From: Erwinia sp050410775
GTDB lineage: Bacteria > Pseudomonadota > Gammaproteobacteria > Enterobacterales > Enterobacteriaceae
Strand: one strand, 5' to 3'
Assembly (NCBI RefSeq): GCF_050410775.1
Contig: NZ_CP191229.1
Length of the DNA stretch: 64,000 nt
Made by a program: the position numbers and the translations under genes. Position 1 is the first letter of the stretch. Every line of letters starts with the position of its first letter. The notes below the pieces were generated by a model. That model was not told the origin of the DNA, did no database searches, and saw only the letters and a list, made by a program, of their open reading frames with translations. Positions 25,107 through 34,312 of this stretch are shown here, piece by piece.

Positions 25107-25913
25107 ATGGATATTCAGGCAATCAAACGGACAGCGCGGCAGGCCCGACGCTATGTCCTGCAAATGAATCACCGGGCCGGCAAGGGGCATACCGGCGCCG
25201 ACCTTTCAGAGGTGGACATCATCTGTACGCTTTATATGGCGATCATGAACAGAGAGGCTGAAAGGCCGGATCAGGATCGTTTCATTCTTTCCAAAGGGCA
25301 TGGCGCGGGAGGTCTGTACTGTAGCGCCGCTGCCATGGGGCTGATCGACCCTGAGGTGCTGGATCAGTTTATGGGCGACGACACGCTGCTGGCCGGGCAT
25401 CCGGTGCGGCAGAAGCTGCCGGATCTGGTGGAGATCAACTCGGGTGGCCTGGGCCATGGCTTGCCCATCGGCGTCGGGCTGGCGCTGGGCAATCAGCTTT
25501 CAGGCAGGGGCCACCGCCGCGCTTTTGTGCTGCTGGGCGATGGTGAACTGGCGGAAGGATCAAACTGGGAAGCGGCGATGTCCGCCAGCAAGTTCAAGCT
25601 GGATAACCTGATCGCCATTGTCGATCGCAACCGCTTACAGCTCGCCGGGAAAACGGAAGAGATCATGCCGCTGGAGCCGCTGGCGGATAAATGGCTGGCC
25701 TTTGGTTTCGAGGTGCTGGAGTGCGACGGTCACGATCCGCAGGCGCTTATTGACGCCATTAACCGGCCATCGGCGGGCAAACCCCGCGTGATCCTCGCCA
25801 ATACGGAAAAGGGCCACGGGATCTCTTTTATGGCGAACGTACCCGCCTGGCACCATGCGGTGCCGGACGATGAGCAGCTGGCCCTTGGGCTGGCAGAGCT
25901 GGAGGAAGAATGA
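25107..25913 (+). CDS. Transketolase-like protein, N-terminal (thiamine diphosphate-binding) subunit
   Basis: 268 aa. It covers the first half of transketolase: the substrate-loop His in GHTGADLSEVDI, FILSKGHGAGGLY, GGLGHGLPIGVGLA, and the ThDP Mg-binding GDGELAEGSNWEA...IVDRNRLQ. The start at 25107 follows GAGGTGAGG; an earlier ATG lacks such a site. It overlaps the next gene (C-terminal subunit) by 4 bp. Split transketolases occur in specialised sugar loci, for example D-apulose-4-phosphate transketolase AptAB. Here it heads the DeoR-controlled operon. Confidence 0.9.
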   Translation: MDIQAIKRTARQARRYVLQMNHRAGKGHTGADLSEVDIICTLYMAIMNREAERPDQDRFILSKGHGAGGLYCSAAAMGLIDPEVLDQFMGDDTLLAGHPVRQKLPDLVEINSGGLGHGLPIGVGLALGNQLSGRGHRRAFVLLGDGELAEGSNWEAAMSASKFKLDNLIAIVDRNRLQLAGKTEEIMPLEPLADKWLAFGFEVLECDGHDPQALIDAINRPSAGKPRVILANTEKGHGISFMANVPAWHHAVPDDEQLALGLAELEEE

Positions 25914-26830
25914 TGCAAGATTTACGTGATGCCGTGATCGCCACGCTGGTGGACGAACAGAATAATGGGGCGAACCTCAGCGTAATGGTCGCTGACTCGA
26001 CTTCAACGTCAAAGATCGCTCCCTTTGAGAAAGCGTTTCCTGATCGGGTGATCAATGTCGGGATCGCCGAGCAGAACATGGTCGGCATGGCCGCAGGCGT
26101 GGCCCTCAGCGGGCGCACCGTTTTCACCGCCAACGCCGCGCCTTTCCTGTTCGCCCGCTCGAATGAGCAGGTCAAAAACGACATCTGCTACACCGAAACC
26201 AACGTCAAAATGCTCGGGCTGAATGCCGGTTTCGCCTATGGTCCGCTGGGGGCCACCCACCACTGTACTAACGATATTGCCATTGCCCGCACCTTTGGCA
26301 ACCTGCAAATTTTCGCCCCGGCGGATGCGGTGCAGGCCAGCGCCATCGCCCGCTACGCCATCCAGCATCATGGTCCGGTCTATATCCGCATGGACAGCGA
26401 TAAGGTGCCGGTGCTGCATGATGAAAGCTACCGTTTTGTGCCGGGTAAACCTGAGGTTTTACAGCAGGGCGAAGGGACGCTGGTTTTCTGCCTGGGAACG
26501 GTGGCGCATGAGGCGCTGGCGGCGAAGGATGAAGGTCTCACCCTTGTTTCGCTGCCTTCTCTGTGGCCGCTTGATGAAGCGGCGGTCGTGGAGCTGATTA
26601 CCCGCCACCAGCAGGTGATCACCATGGAAGAACACGTTCTGAGCGGCGGCCTGAGCAGCATTATCGGTGAAATAATGCTGCGGCACGGACTGCATCAGCG
26701 CTTCACCCCGCTTGGGATCCCCGCTTATGAATTTACCCACAGCAGCAGCCGGGCCGCGCTGCGCCGGCAGTTCCGGATTGATGCCGAAGGGCTGAAGACC
26801 ACGCTGCGCCACGCTGTCGCCGCCGCCTGA
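25910..26830 (+). CDS. Transketolase-like protein, C-terminal subunit
   Basis: 306 aa. It contains the pyrimidine-binding domain with INVGIAEQNMVGMAAGVALSG (the catalytic Glu is in AEQN), a GATHHCTNDIA loop, and the C-terminal transketolase domain. Together with the upstream subunit it would transfer two-carbon units from a ketose phosphate. Two adjacent ATG codons (25910 and 25913) are both possible starts. It is translationally coupled to the N-terminal subunit. Confidence 0.9.
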   Translation: MMQDLRDAVIATLVDEQNNGANLSVMVADSTSTSKIAPFEKAFPDRVINVGIAEQNMVGMAAGVALSGRTVFTANAAPFLFARSNEQVKNDICYTETNVKMLGLNAGFAYGPLGATHHCTNDIAIARTFGNLQIFAPADAVQASAIARYAIQHHGPVYIRMDSDKVPVLHDESYRFVPGKPEVLQQGEGTLVFCLGTVAHEALAAKDEGLTLVSLPSLWPLDEAAVVELITRHQQVITMEEHVLSGGLSSIIGEIMLRHGLHQRFTPLGIPAYEFTHSSSRAALRRQFRIDAEGLKTTLRHAVAAA

Positions 26831-26840
26831 GGAGAGAGTG

Positions 26841-27638
26841 ATGAGTAAAGAATATGACGTCAATCTGCGCTATGGCGTGGATATCAATATGGATTTGAGC
26901 GGCAAAGTGGCGATGGTGACCGGCGGCCTGGGCGGGATTGCGATGGCCAGCAACGAGATGCTGCTGGCGAAAGGCGCCAGCCTGGCGCTGCTCTATCCCG
27001 CCTTTGAACAGGATAAAGTCGGGGAGGTGGCCGGACAGTTTGACCGCGATCGCGTGCAGTTTTTCGAATGCGACGTCACCGATCCTGACTCGGTAGAAAA
27101 GGCCGTATCCGCAGTGGAAGCCCACTATGGTCAGATCGATATTCTGGTGAACTGTGCGGGCTACGTGATGCTGCAACCGGTACTGGAAACCGACTTCAGC
27201 GAATGGCAGAAGCAGGTGGCGGTTAACCTGACCGGCCCCTTCCTCTGTTCGCAGGCGGTGGCGAAACGGATGGTGAAAGCGGGCCGGGGCGGGAAAATTA
27301 TCAATATCGCCTCACAGGCCGCCTCCATCGCCATCGATAACCACGTCGCCTATACCTCCGCCAAAGCGGGGCTGCTGGGCATGACCAAAGTGATGGCGAA
27401 AGAGTTCGCGCCGCACAAAATCAATGTAAATACCCTGTCGCCGACGGTAGTGCTGACGCCGATGGGCGAAAAGGCCTGGCGAGGCGAAAAAGGCGAGGCG
27501 ATGAAGCAGCTCATCCCGCTGGGACGCTTCGCCTACACCGATGAAATCGCCGCCGCCGTGCTCTTTTTCGCCGGTAACGGCAGCGACATGATCACTGGTG
27601 CAGACCTGATGATCGATGGCGGTTTCACCATCTGGTAA
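26841..27638 (+). CDS. SDR-family oxidoreductase, polyol dehydrogenase-like
   Basis: 265 aa short-chain dehydrogenase. The cofactor motif is TGGLGGIAMA, slightly unusual for the TGxxxGIG pattern. NCAG, an INIASQAAS serine and the catalytic YTSAK follow, with a C-terminal DGGFTIW. An N-terminal extension before the SDR core (YGVDINMDLSGKVA) resembles threitol/arabitol dehydrogenases. Alternative reactions on a sugar or ketose are possible. The ATG at 26841 has better spacing to GGAG than the GTG three bases earlier. Confidence 0.82.
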   Translation: MSKEYDVNLRYGVDINMDLSGKVAMVTGGLGGIAMASNEMLLAKGASLALLYPAFEQDKVGEVAGQFDRDRVQFFECDVTDPDSVEKAVSAVEAHYGQIDILVNCAGYVMLQPVLETDFSEWQKQVAVNLTGPFLCSQAVAKRMVKAGRGGKIINIASQAASIAIDNHVAYTSAKAGLLGMTKVMAKEFAPHKINVNTLSPTVVLTPMGEKAWRGEKGEAMKQLIPLGRFAYTDEIAAAVLFFAGNGSDMITGADLMIDGGFTIW

Positions 27639-27716
27639 GGCTTTATGTCAGACAAATAGTGTTCCAGCTCGTGTCGTACCCTACAAAAAAACCGATAACA
27701 CTAGAGAGAACATCGT

Positions 27717-28652
27717 ATGAAAATCCGTTTAACGTTGTTAGCCCTTGCCACAGCCTGCGTGATTTCCCCGGCGGCACTGGCCGCAGAGAAAGGCACCATC
27801 ATGATCCTGGTAAACTCGCTGGATAATCCCTACTACGCCTCCGAAGCCAAAGGGGCCAATACGCGGGCGCAGGCGCTGGGTTACAAAACTTCCGTGCTTT
27901 CTCACGGTGAGGACGTGAAAAAGCAAAGCGAGCTGATCGATGCCGCCATCGGCAAAAAGGTCCAGGGAATTATTCTCGACAACGCCGACTCCACCGCCAG
28001 CGTGGCGGCGATACAAAAAGCGAAGGATGCGGGGATCCCGGTGGTGCTGATTAATCGTGAAATTCCGGTTGATGACGTGGCGCTGGCGCAGATCACCCAT
28101 AACAACTTCCAGGCCGGCTCCGACGTGGCGAACGTCTTCGTCGAAAAAATGGGAGAAGAGGGGAAATACGCCGAGCTTACCTGTAACCTGGCGGACAATA
28201 ACTGCGTCACCCGCTCCAAATCTTTCCACCAGGTCATTGACCAGTACCCCGATATGCAGAGCGTCGCGAAGCAGGATGCCAAAGGCACGCTGATTGACGG
28301 CAAGCGCATCATGGACAGCATCCTGCAGGCGCATCCGGACGTCAAAGGGGTGATCTGCGGCAACGGGCCAGTGGCGCTGGGCGCCATCGCCGCGCTGAAG
28401 GCCGCCGGACGCGATGACGTGATTGTGGTCGGCATCGACGGCAGTAACGAGGAGCGCGATGCGGTTAAGGCGGGCTCGCTTAAGGCGACCGTCATGCTTC
28501 AGGCCCAGGCGATTGCCGCGCAGGGCGTCACCGATCTTGATAACTATATTCAGAAAGGCACCAGCCCGGAAAAACAGCGCGTGATGTTTCGCGGCATTCT
28601 GATCGACCAGCAGAACGCCGGTAAGGTTCAGGATTTCAATTTCAAATCCTGA
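27717..28652 (+). CDS. Sugar ABC transporter, periplasmic substrate-binding protein (RbsB type)
   Basis: 311 aa with a Sec signal peptide ending in AALAA (about 22 residues). The mature protein has the pentose-binding fold signature: IMILVNSLDNPYYASEAKGA, VQGIILDNADS, VVLINREIP, and CGNGPVALGAIAALKAAG...VGIDGS. It is related to ribose-binding protein but may bind another pentose, a polyol or a branched sugar. Two cysteines (CNLADNNC) near residue 160 are unusual for this family and could form a disulfide. Confidence 0.88.
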   Translation: MKIRLTLLALATACVISPAALAAEKGTIMILVNSLDNPYYASEAKGANTRAQALGYKTSVLSHGEDVKKQSELIDAAIGKKVQGIILDNADSTASVAAIQKAKDAGIPVVLINREIPVDDVALAQITHNNFQAGSDVANVFVEKMGEEGKYAELTCNLADNNCVTRSKSFHQVIDQYPDMQSVAKQDAKGTLIDGKRIMDSILQAHPDVKGVICGNGPVALGAIAALKAAGRDDVIVVGIDGSNEERDAVKAGSLKATVMLQAQAIAAQGVTDLDNYIQKGTSPEKQRVMFRGILIDQQNAGKVQDFNFKS

Positions 28653-28674
28653 GGTATCACCATCACGACACTGG

Positions 28675-28694
28675 CGCGCCCCTGAGGGGGCGCG
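28675..28694 (+). other. Strong intercistronic RNA hairpin
   Basis: A perfect 8-bp stem CGCGCCCC/GGGGCGCG with a TGAG loop, placed between the binding-protein gene and the DUF2291 gene. There is no T run. Such structures often protect the abundant binding-protein mRNA or reduce downstream expression; the role here is inferred. Confidence 0.6.
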
Positions 28695-28707
28695 AAGGAG
28701 AAGCGTT

Positions 28708-29343
28708 ATGACCAGGCGAATCTGGCTGGCAACGGCCGCGTTACTGCTCGGCGGCTGCCGCATCGTGTCGCAGCAGGAGCTGGCCGAAATGAAAAACCCA
28801 CCCAATCCCCATATGGCCGATGTCAGCGCCGTTTACGCCAGCAAAATCGTCCCACAGGTGGTGAAGGAGGCCAGGCCGCTCGGTGAGCTGATGAAAGCGC
28901 TGGCGGCCGCGAAGGATTTCGACAGCGCCTGTCAGCAGCTGGGCTACCGCAGCCAGGCCGAAAATCCCTGCGTCTTCAGCGTGAAGGTGAGCGGCACCGT
29001 CTCGGCGGTCAATACCACCTCGCGAAGTGGAAAAATGACGCTGACAGAGGCCGATGGCCAGAGGGTACGGGTGCAGATCGGCCCCATCGTTCGCGGTACT
29101 GCCCTGCGTGATGTCTATCGGGGCGTGAGTTACCAGGATTTCAACGATCAGGTGCTGTTTGGCGACTACGGCAAAGCCATTAATACGCTGGCCGCAGACG
29201 AGGTCAAAAAACTGCAGCCGAAAGTGGGCGACCGTCTGGAAGTGAGCGGCGTCTTCAGCAGCTGGGATCTGCCGCAGCGTGCGCCAGATATCACGCCAGT
29301 GCGCGTGGTCCGTCAGGGAGGAGGCGATGATGGCACAAAGTGA
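28708..29343 (+). CDS. DUF2291 family lipoprotein
   Basis: 211 aa. An N-terminal signal with lipobox LLGGC near residue 16 predicts a lipoprotein. The rest matches the DUF2291 family as I know it (DFDSACQQLGYR, VSGTVSAVNTTSRSGKM, DFNDQVLFGDYGKAIN). Such genes are found beside ribose-type ABC cassettes. Its function is unknown; from its position an accessory role in transport is possible. It overlaps the ATPase gene by 17 bp. Confidence 0.8.
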   Translation: MTRRIWLATAALLLGGCRIVSQQELAEMKNPPNPHMADVSAVYASKIVPQVVKEARPLGELMKALAAAKDFDSACQQLGYRSQAENPCVFSVKVSGTVSAVNTTSRSGKMTLTEADGQRVRVQIGPIVRGTALRDVYRGVSYQDFNDQVLFGDYGKAINTLAADEVKKLQPKVGDRLEVSGVFSSWDLPQRAPDITPVRVVRQGGGDDGTK

Positions 29344-30880
29344 AATCGATTGTCTGAACCCGGCCGGCGAGCAGCCGGAAGTCATTATCGAAACGCGCAA
29401 CGTATCGCGCCTCTACCCGGGCGTGACCGCGCTCGACCAGGTGAACTACCGCGTTTACCGCAACCAGGTCAACGTGCTGATTGGGGAAAACGGCGCGGGC
29501 AAATCCACCATGATGAAGCTGCTGGCCGGTGTGGAGGTGCCTTCGTCGGGCCAGATCCTGCTGGATGGCGAGCCGGTCACGCTGGGCTCAACCCAGCAGG
29601 CGGAAAAGCATGGCATCAGCATTATTTTCCAGGAGCTGAACCTCTTTCCCAATATGAACGTGATGGACAACATTTTTATCGGCAACGAGTTCTTTCAGCG
29701 CGGCAGAATCAACGAGAAGTACCAATATCAGCTTGCCAGAGCACTACTGGAGCGGCTGGAGCTGGACGTGGATCCCTACGCCGCGCTGAACGAACTGGGC
29801 ATCGGACACCAGCAGTTGGTCGAGATTGCGCGTGCGCTCTCAAAAGATACCCGCGTGCTGATTATGGATGAGCCAACGTCCGCCCTCAGCCAGTCTGAGG
29901 TCAAAGTGCTGTTTAACGTTATCGCTGCGCTGAAGCGGCGTGGCGTCACCATCATCTATATCTCTCACCGTCTCGAAGAGCTGATGGAGATAGGCGATCA
30001 CATCACGATTTTCCGGGACGGGCGCTTTATCTGCGAGCGCGAAGTACGGGACGCCAGCGTGCCCTGGATCATTGAACAGATGGTGGGCGATAAGAAAAAG
30101 CATTTTGACTATCAGGCGGCTGAACAGCACGAGACGGTGCTCGACGTACAGGGCCTGACCGCGCTGGCGCAGAACGGCGGCTATAAGCTGAATGACATCT
30201 CGTTCAGCCTGCGTAAGGGAGAGGTGATTGGCATTTATGGCTTGCTGGGCGCCGGACGTACCGAACTCTTTAAGGGCATGATCGGGCTGATGGATTGTCA
30301 GAGCGGTAGCGTGAACCTTAACGGCGAGGCGCTGGCGGGTCGCAGCTTCCAGTACCGGCTGAAAAAAGGGCTGGCGCTGGTGCCGGAGGATCGGAAAGGC
30401 GAAGGGGTGATCGAGCTGATGTCGATCAGAACCAACATGACCCTCAGCGATCTGAGTCTGAAAGGGTTCCGCCGGGCGCTGAACCCGCTGCGCCCGCAGC
30501 AAGAAGAGCAGAGCGTTGAGCAGATGATCCAGCGGCTGGCGATCAAAGTCAGCGACGCGGAGCTGCCCATTACCTCGTTAAGCGGCGGCAATCAGCAGAA
30601 AGTGGTGCTGGGGAAGGCGCTGATGACCCGGCCAGAAGTGGTCCTGCTTGACGAGCCGACCCGCGGCATCGACGTAGGCGCCAAGACGGATGTTTATCAT
30701 CTGATCGGTTCCATGGCGCGTGAGGGGCTGGCCGTTATGTTCTCCTCCTCCGAACTGGATGAGGTTATGGCGCTGGCTGACCGCGTTCTGGTGATGGCGG
30801 ATGGCAAAATCACCGCCGATCTCAGCCGGACAGAAGCCACCCGGGAAAAGCTTATCGTCGCCTCCACACCACACGATTAA
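29327..30880 (+). CDS. Sugar ABC transporter, tandem ATP-binding protein (RbsA type)
   Basis: 517 aa with two ABC domains. The first has Walker A GENGAGKST near residue 48, an ELGIGHQQLVEIARAL signature and LIMDEPTSAL. The second has a degenerate Walker A region (GLLGAGRTEL near 305), LSGGNQQKVVLGKAL and VLLDEPTRGIDVG. This is the CUT2 sugar class. Two consecutive ATG codons (29327, 29330) follow AGGGAGGAGG, and either may start. Confidence 0.9.
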   Translation: MMAQSEIDCLNPAGEQPEVIIETRNVSRLYPGVTALDQVNYRVYRNQVNVLIGENGAGKSTMMKLLAGVEVPSSGQILLDGEPVTLGSTQQAEKHGISIIFQELNLFPNMNVMDNIFIGNEFFQRGRINEKYQYQLARALLERLELDVDPYAALNELGIGHQQLVEIARALSKDTRVLIMDEPTSALSQSEVKVLFNVIAALKRRGVTIIYISHRLEELMEIGDHITIFRDGRFICEREVRDASVPWIIEQMVGDKKKHFDYQAAEQHETVLDVQGLTALAQNGGYKLNDISFSLRKGEVIGIYGLLGAGRTELFKGMIGLMDCQSGSVNLNGEALAGRSFQYRLKKGLALVPEDRKGEGVIELMSIRTNMTLSDLSLKGFRRALNPLRPQQEEQSVEQMIQRLAIKVSDAELPITSLSGGNQQKVVLGKALMTRPEVVLLDEPTRGIDVGAKTDVYHLIGSMAREGLAVMFSSSELDEVMALADRVLVMADGKITADLSRTEATREKLIVASTPHD

Positions 30881-30924
30881 TCAGGCATTGGCTCCCTCCC
30901 GTAAGGGACGTTGAGGAACACACC

Positions 30925-31992
30925 ATGAACCAGAAATACCTGCTCTATATGTATCTGCTTAAGGCGCGCACATTTATCGCGCTGCTTATCGTGATCGGCT
31001 TCTTCAGCGTGATGGTGCCGAATTTCCTTACGCCCTCCAACCTGCTGATTATGACCCAGCATGTGGCGATTACCGGGCTGCTGGCCATCGGTATGACGCT
31101 GGTGATCCTGACCGGCGGCATCGATCTTTCCGTCGGGGCGGTCGCGGGGATATGCGGCATGGTCGCCGGGGCGCTGCTGACCAGCGGCATTCCGATCTGG
31201 GGCGGGAATATTCTGTTTCTGAACGTACCTGAAGTGATCCTGGTCGTCGCGATTTTCGGCATTCTGGTGGGCTTAATTAACGGCACGGTAATTACGCGGC
31301 TGGGTGTGGCTCCCTTTATCTGCACGCTGGGGATGATGTATGTGGCGCGCGGCGCGGCGCTGCTGTTCAACAACGGCGGCACCTATGCCAACCTGGTCGG
31401 TGAGCCGCCGCTGGGCAATACCGGCTTCGCCATTCTCGGTTCCGGCACGCTGCTGGGCATCTACATTCCGATCTGGCTGATGGTCGCCTTTCTGCTGCTG
31501 GGGCTCTACATCACCCGGAAAACGCCGCTGGGGCGCTATATCTACGCCAGCGGCGGCAACGAATCTGCAGCGCGTCTGGCCGGGGTGCCCATCGTGAAGG
31601 TAAAAGTCTTCGTCTATGCCTTCTCCGGCCTTTGCGCGGCACTGGTCGGGCTGGTGGTCGCGTCACAGCTGCAAACCGCGCACCCGATGACCGGAAATAT
31701 GTTCGAAATGGACGCCATCGGGGCGACGGTGCTGGGCGGAACGGCGCTGGCAGGGGGACGCGGGCGCGTTTCCGGTTCGATCATCGGCGCTTTCGTGATT
31801 GTGTTTCTTGCTGACGGCATGGTGATGATGGGCGTCAGTGATTTCTGGCAGATGGTGATCAAAGGGCTGGTGATCGTGACCGCCGTGGTGATTGACCAGT
31901 TCCAGCAGCGCTTACAGAGCAAGGTGGTGTTGATGCGTCGTCATGAAAAAAAGCAGGCGGCCGCGCCGCTCTCTGAGGTCACCCATGGCTAG
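30925..31992 (+). CDS. Sugar ABC transporter, permease (RbsC type)
   Basis: 355 aa inner-membrane protein with about ten hydrophobic segments. Family marks are LTGGIDLSVGAVAG, INGTVITRLGVAPFICTLGMM, GGNESAARLAGVPI and the GATVLGGTALAGGRG loop. The C-terminus ends in a basic cytoplasmic tail. It overlaps the kinase gene by 8 bp, linking transport and phosphorylation. Confidence 0.9.
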   Translation: MNQKYLLYMYLLKARTFIALLIVIGFFSVMVPNFLTPSNLLIMTQHVAITGLLAIGMTLVILTGGIDLSVGAVAGICGMVAGALLTSGIPIWGGNILFLNVPEVILVVAIFGILVGLINGTVITRLGVAPFICTLGMMYVARGAALLFNNGGTYANLVGEPPLGNTGFAILGSGTLLGIYIPIWLMVAFLLLGLYITRKTPLGRYIYASGGNESAARLAGVPIVKVKVFVYAFSGLCAALVGLVVASQLQTAHPMTGNMFEMDAIGATVLGGTALAGGRGRVSGSIIGAFVIVFLADGMVMMGVSDFWQMVIKGLVIVTAVVIDQFQQRLQSKVVLMRRHEKKQAAAPLSEVTHG

Positions 31993-33499
31993 AGAAGTGA
32001 TCGTGGCGCTGGATGAAGGCACCAGCAACGTTAAGGCGGTGGCGATTGACGCCCGTGGCCGGGTGGTGGCCAAAGCGTCGCGTCCGCTGACGGTCAGCAC
32101 GCCGCAGCCGGGCTGGGTGGAGCAGGATGGCATGCTGCTGCTGGAGATGTCGCTTACCGTGATGCGGGAAGTGATACAGACGGTGGGTGAAAACCGCGTG
32201 GCGGCGCTGGCTGTCAGCAACCAGCGCGAAACGGTGATGGGGTGGACGCGGGCGGAGGGGAAACCGCTCGCGCCGGCGCTCACCTGGCAGTGCTCGCGAA
32301 CGGCGGACTTTTGCGACCGGCTCCGCCGCGAAGGAGAGGAAGCGCGGATCCGCGAGGTGACCGGGCTGCCCGTTGCGCCGCTGTTTTCCGCCTCGAAAAT
32401 GCGCTGGCTGCTGGAGAGCGTCGAAAACGGCGTGGAAAGGGCGACGAACGGCGACATCTGCCTGGGCACTATCGACGCCTGGCTGCTGTGGCAGTTTACC
32501 GGTGGCCGGCAGTTCCGCTGCGACACCTCCAACGCGGCGCGCACCCAACTGCTGAACCTGCAAACCGGGGACTGGGATGCGGAAATGCTGACGCTGTTTG
32601 GGCTGCCCCGCGCGGCGCTGCCGGATATTTATCCCTCCTGCGGCCTGTTTGGCACCACCTCGGGCCTGGACGGGATCCCCGATGGGCTGCCGGTGATGGC
32701 GATGATCGGCGATTCTCACGCGGCGCTTTACGGCCATGGGCTGGGCGAACCCGGCGGCGTTAAGGCGACCTATGGCACCGGCTCTTCGGTGATGGCCCCG
32801 CTGGTGACGCCCGATACCAGCATTACCCAGCTGGCGACCACCGTCGCCTGGCACGATGGCAGCCGGATCCTTTACGGGCTGGAGGGCAATATCCCCCATA
32901 CCGGCGATGGGGTCGCCTGGATGGCGCAGGCAACCGGCCTGACTGACGGTAAAGGAGAGGTACTTTCGCGCGCGCTGCATGAGTTGCCCGCCAGTATTGA
33001 CTCCACGCTGGGCGTCTATTTTGTGCCGGCGCTGACCGGGACCGGGGCGCCCTGGTGGGACGATCGCGCCCGCGGCGTGATCTGTGGACTGAGCCGGGGC
33101 GTCACGCCTGCCCATCTGATCCGCGCGTCGCTGGAGGCTATCGCCTATCAGATAGCTGACGTTATCAGCGCGATGCGCCAGCATCCCGACTTTCATCTTC
33201 AGAGGCTGATGGTCGACGGCGGCCCGACGCAGAATCCCTGGCTGATGCAGTTTCAGGCCGATCTGCTGGGCTGTCCCGTCGCCCGCAGCACCACGCCCGA
33301 ACTTTCCGCGCTGGGCGCAGGCCTGCTGGCCCGCCGTGCCGCAGAACAGCTCAGTGACGATCAACTCCGGCTGCTGCTGCCGGAACATGAGATCTGGCAA
33401 CCGGATGAAGACCGGCATCAGCAGCGCCAGCAATCCTGGCAGGGCTGGCGCGAGGCGGTCGACCGCACGCTCTGGCAGCCTGCCAATCCGTCCCGTTAA
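31985..33499 (+). CDS. FGGY-family carbohydrate kinase
   Basis: 504 aa. The N-terminal ATPase fold begins VIVALDEGTSNVKAVAID, with GWVEQDG and SNQRETVMGW close to glycerol and erythritol kinases. LGTIDAWLLWQ is the first FGGY signature region, and the catalytic Asp is in MIGDSHAALYG. The C-terminal nucleotide site shows VDGGPTQNPWLMQFQADLLG. The substrate is probably a ketose or polyol produced by one of the two SDR enzymes. The start at 31985 is chosen because it gives the family N-terminus. Confidence 0.88.
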   Translation: MAREVIVALDEGTSNVKAVAIDARGRVVAKASRPLTVSTPQPGWVEQDGMLLLEMSLTVMREVIQTVGENRVAALAVSNQRETVMGWTRAEGKPLAPALTWQCSRTADFCDRLRREGEEARIREVTGLPVAPLFSASKMRWLLESVENGVERATNGDICLGTIDAWLLWQFTGGRQFRCDTSNAARTQLLNLQTGDWDAEMLTLFGLPRAALPDIYPSCGLFGTTSGLDGIPDGLPVMAMIGDSHAALYGHGLGEPGGVKATYGTGSSVMAPLVTPDTSITQLATTVAWHDGSRILYGLEGNIPHTGDGVAWMAQATGLTDGKGEVLSRALHELPASIDSTLGVYFVPALTGTGAPWWDDRARGVICGLSRGVTPAHLIRASLEAIAYQIADVISAMRQHPDFHLQRLMVDGGPTQNPWLMQFQADLLGCPVARSTTPELSALGAGLLARRAAEQLSDDQLRLLLPEHEIWQPDEDRHQQRQQSWQGWREAVDRTLWQPANPSR

Positions 33500-33509
33500 G
33501 GAGAAAAGT

Positions 33510-34307
33510 ATGAACCGTAATTTTCAGGGGAAAACCGTGGTGATCACCGGGGCCTGTCGCGGCATCGGCGCGGGTATCGCCGAACGCTTCGCCCGTGACG
33601 GCGCCAATCTGGTCATGGTGTCGAACGATGAACGCGTCTTTGCCACGGCAGAGCGGCTGAGAGCGGAAGCGGGCGGCGAGATTCTGCCGCTTCAGGTTGA
33701 TGTCACGAATGAGACAGAGGTTGAGGATCTCTATACGCAGGCAGCGGCACGCTTTGGCACTATCGATGTTTCGATCCAGAATGCGGGCGTGATTACCATT
33801 GCGGCATTCGACAAAATGCCCAAGGCGGACTTTGAAAAGGTGCTGGCCGTCAACACCACCGGCGTCTGGCTCTGCTGTCGCGAAGCCGCGAAGCAGATGG
33901 TGAAGCAGCGTTCGGGCAGCCTGATCAATACCTCTTCAGGCCAGGGACGTCAGGGATTTATCTACACGCCGCACTATGCTGCCAGCAAAATGGGAGTAAT
34001 CGGCATCACCCAGAGCCTGGCGCATGAGCTTGCGCCCTGGAATATCACCGTCAACGCCTTCTGTCCGGGCATTATCGAAAGCGAAATGTGGGACTATAAC
34101 GACAGCAAATGGGGTGAAATCCTCAGCAGCGAGCGTAAGCAGTATGGTAAGGGAGAGCTGATGGCGGAGTGGGTTGAGGGGATCCCGCTCAAGCGGGCAG
34201 GGCAGCCGCAGGACGTGGCCGGACTCGTCGCTTTCCTGGCGTCCGATGATGCGCGCTATATCACCGGACAGACCATTAACGTGGATGGCGGTTTGATTAT
34301 GTCCTGA
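33510..34307 (+). CDS. SDR-family oxidoreductase, sorbitol/xylitol dehydrogenase-like
   Basis: 265 aa. The motifs are TGACRGIGAGIAE (cofactor), QNAGV, INTSSGQG (catalytic Ser), YAASKMG (catalytic Tyr and Lys) and a C-terminal GQTINVDGGLIMS. The SEMWDYND and GIPLKRAGQPQDVAG segments resemble sorbitol or acetoin-type dehydrogenases. The start at 33510 follows AAGGAGAAA. It is the last gene of the operon and converges with the next gene 5 bp away, with no visible terminator. Confidence 0.83.
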   Translation: MNRNFQGKTVVITGACRGIGAGIAERFARDGANLVMVSNDERVFATAERLRAEAGGEILPLQVDVTNETEVEDLYTQAAARFGTIDVSIQNAGVITIAAFDKMPKADFEKVLAVNTTGVWLCCREAAKQMVKQRSGSLINTSSGQGRQGFIYTPHYAASKMGVIGITQSLAHELAPWNITVNAFCPGIIESEMWDYNDSKWGEILSSERKQYGKGELMAEWVEGIPLKRAGQPQDVAGLVAFLASDDARYITGQTINVDGGLIMS

Positions 34308-34312
34308 GGCGA

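Noticed and set aside
27738..28805. 355-codon antisense open frame opposite the sugar-binding protein
   Set aside because: Shadow frame; spans the strong hairpin and the start of the DUF2291 gene.
31979..33433. 484-codon antisense open frame opposite the FGGY kinase
   Set aside because: High-GC shadow of a clear kinase gene; the translated product looks like no family.
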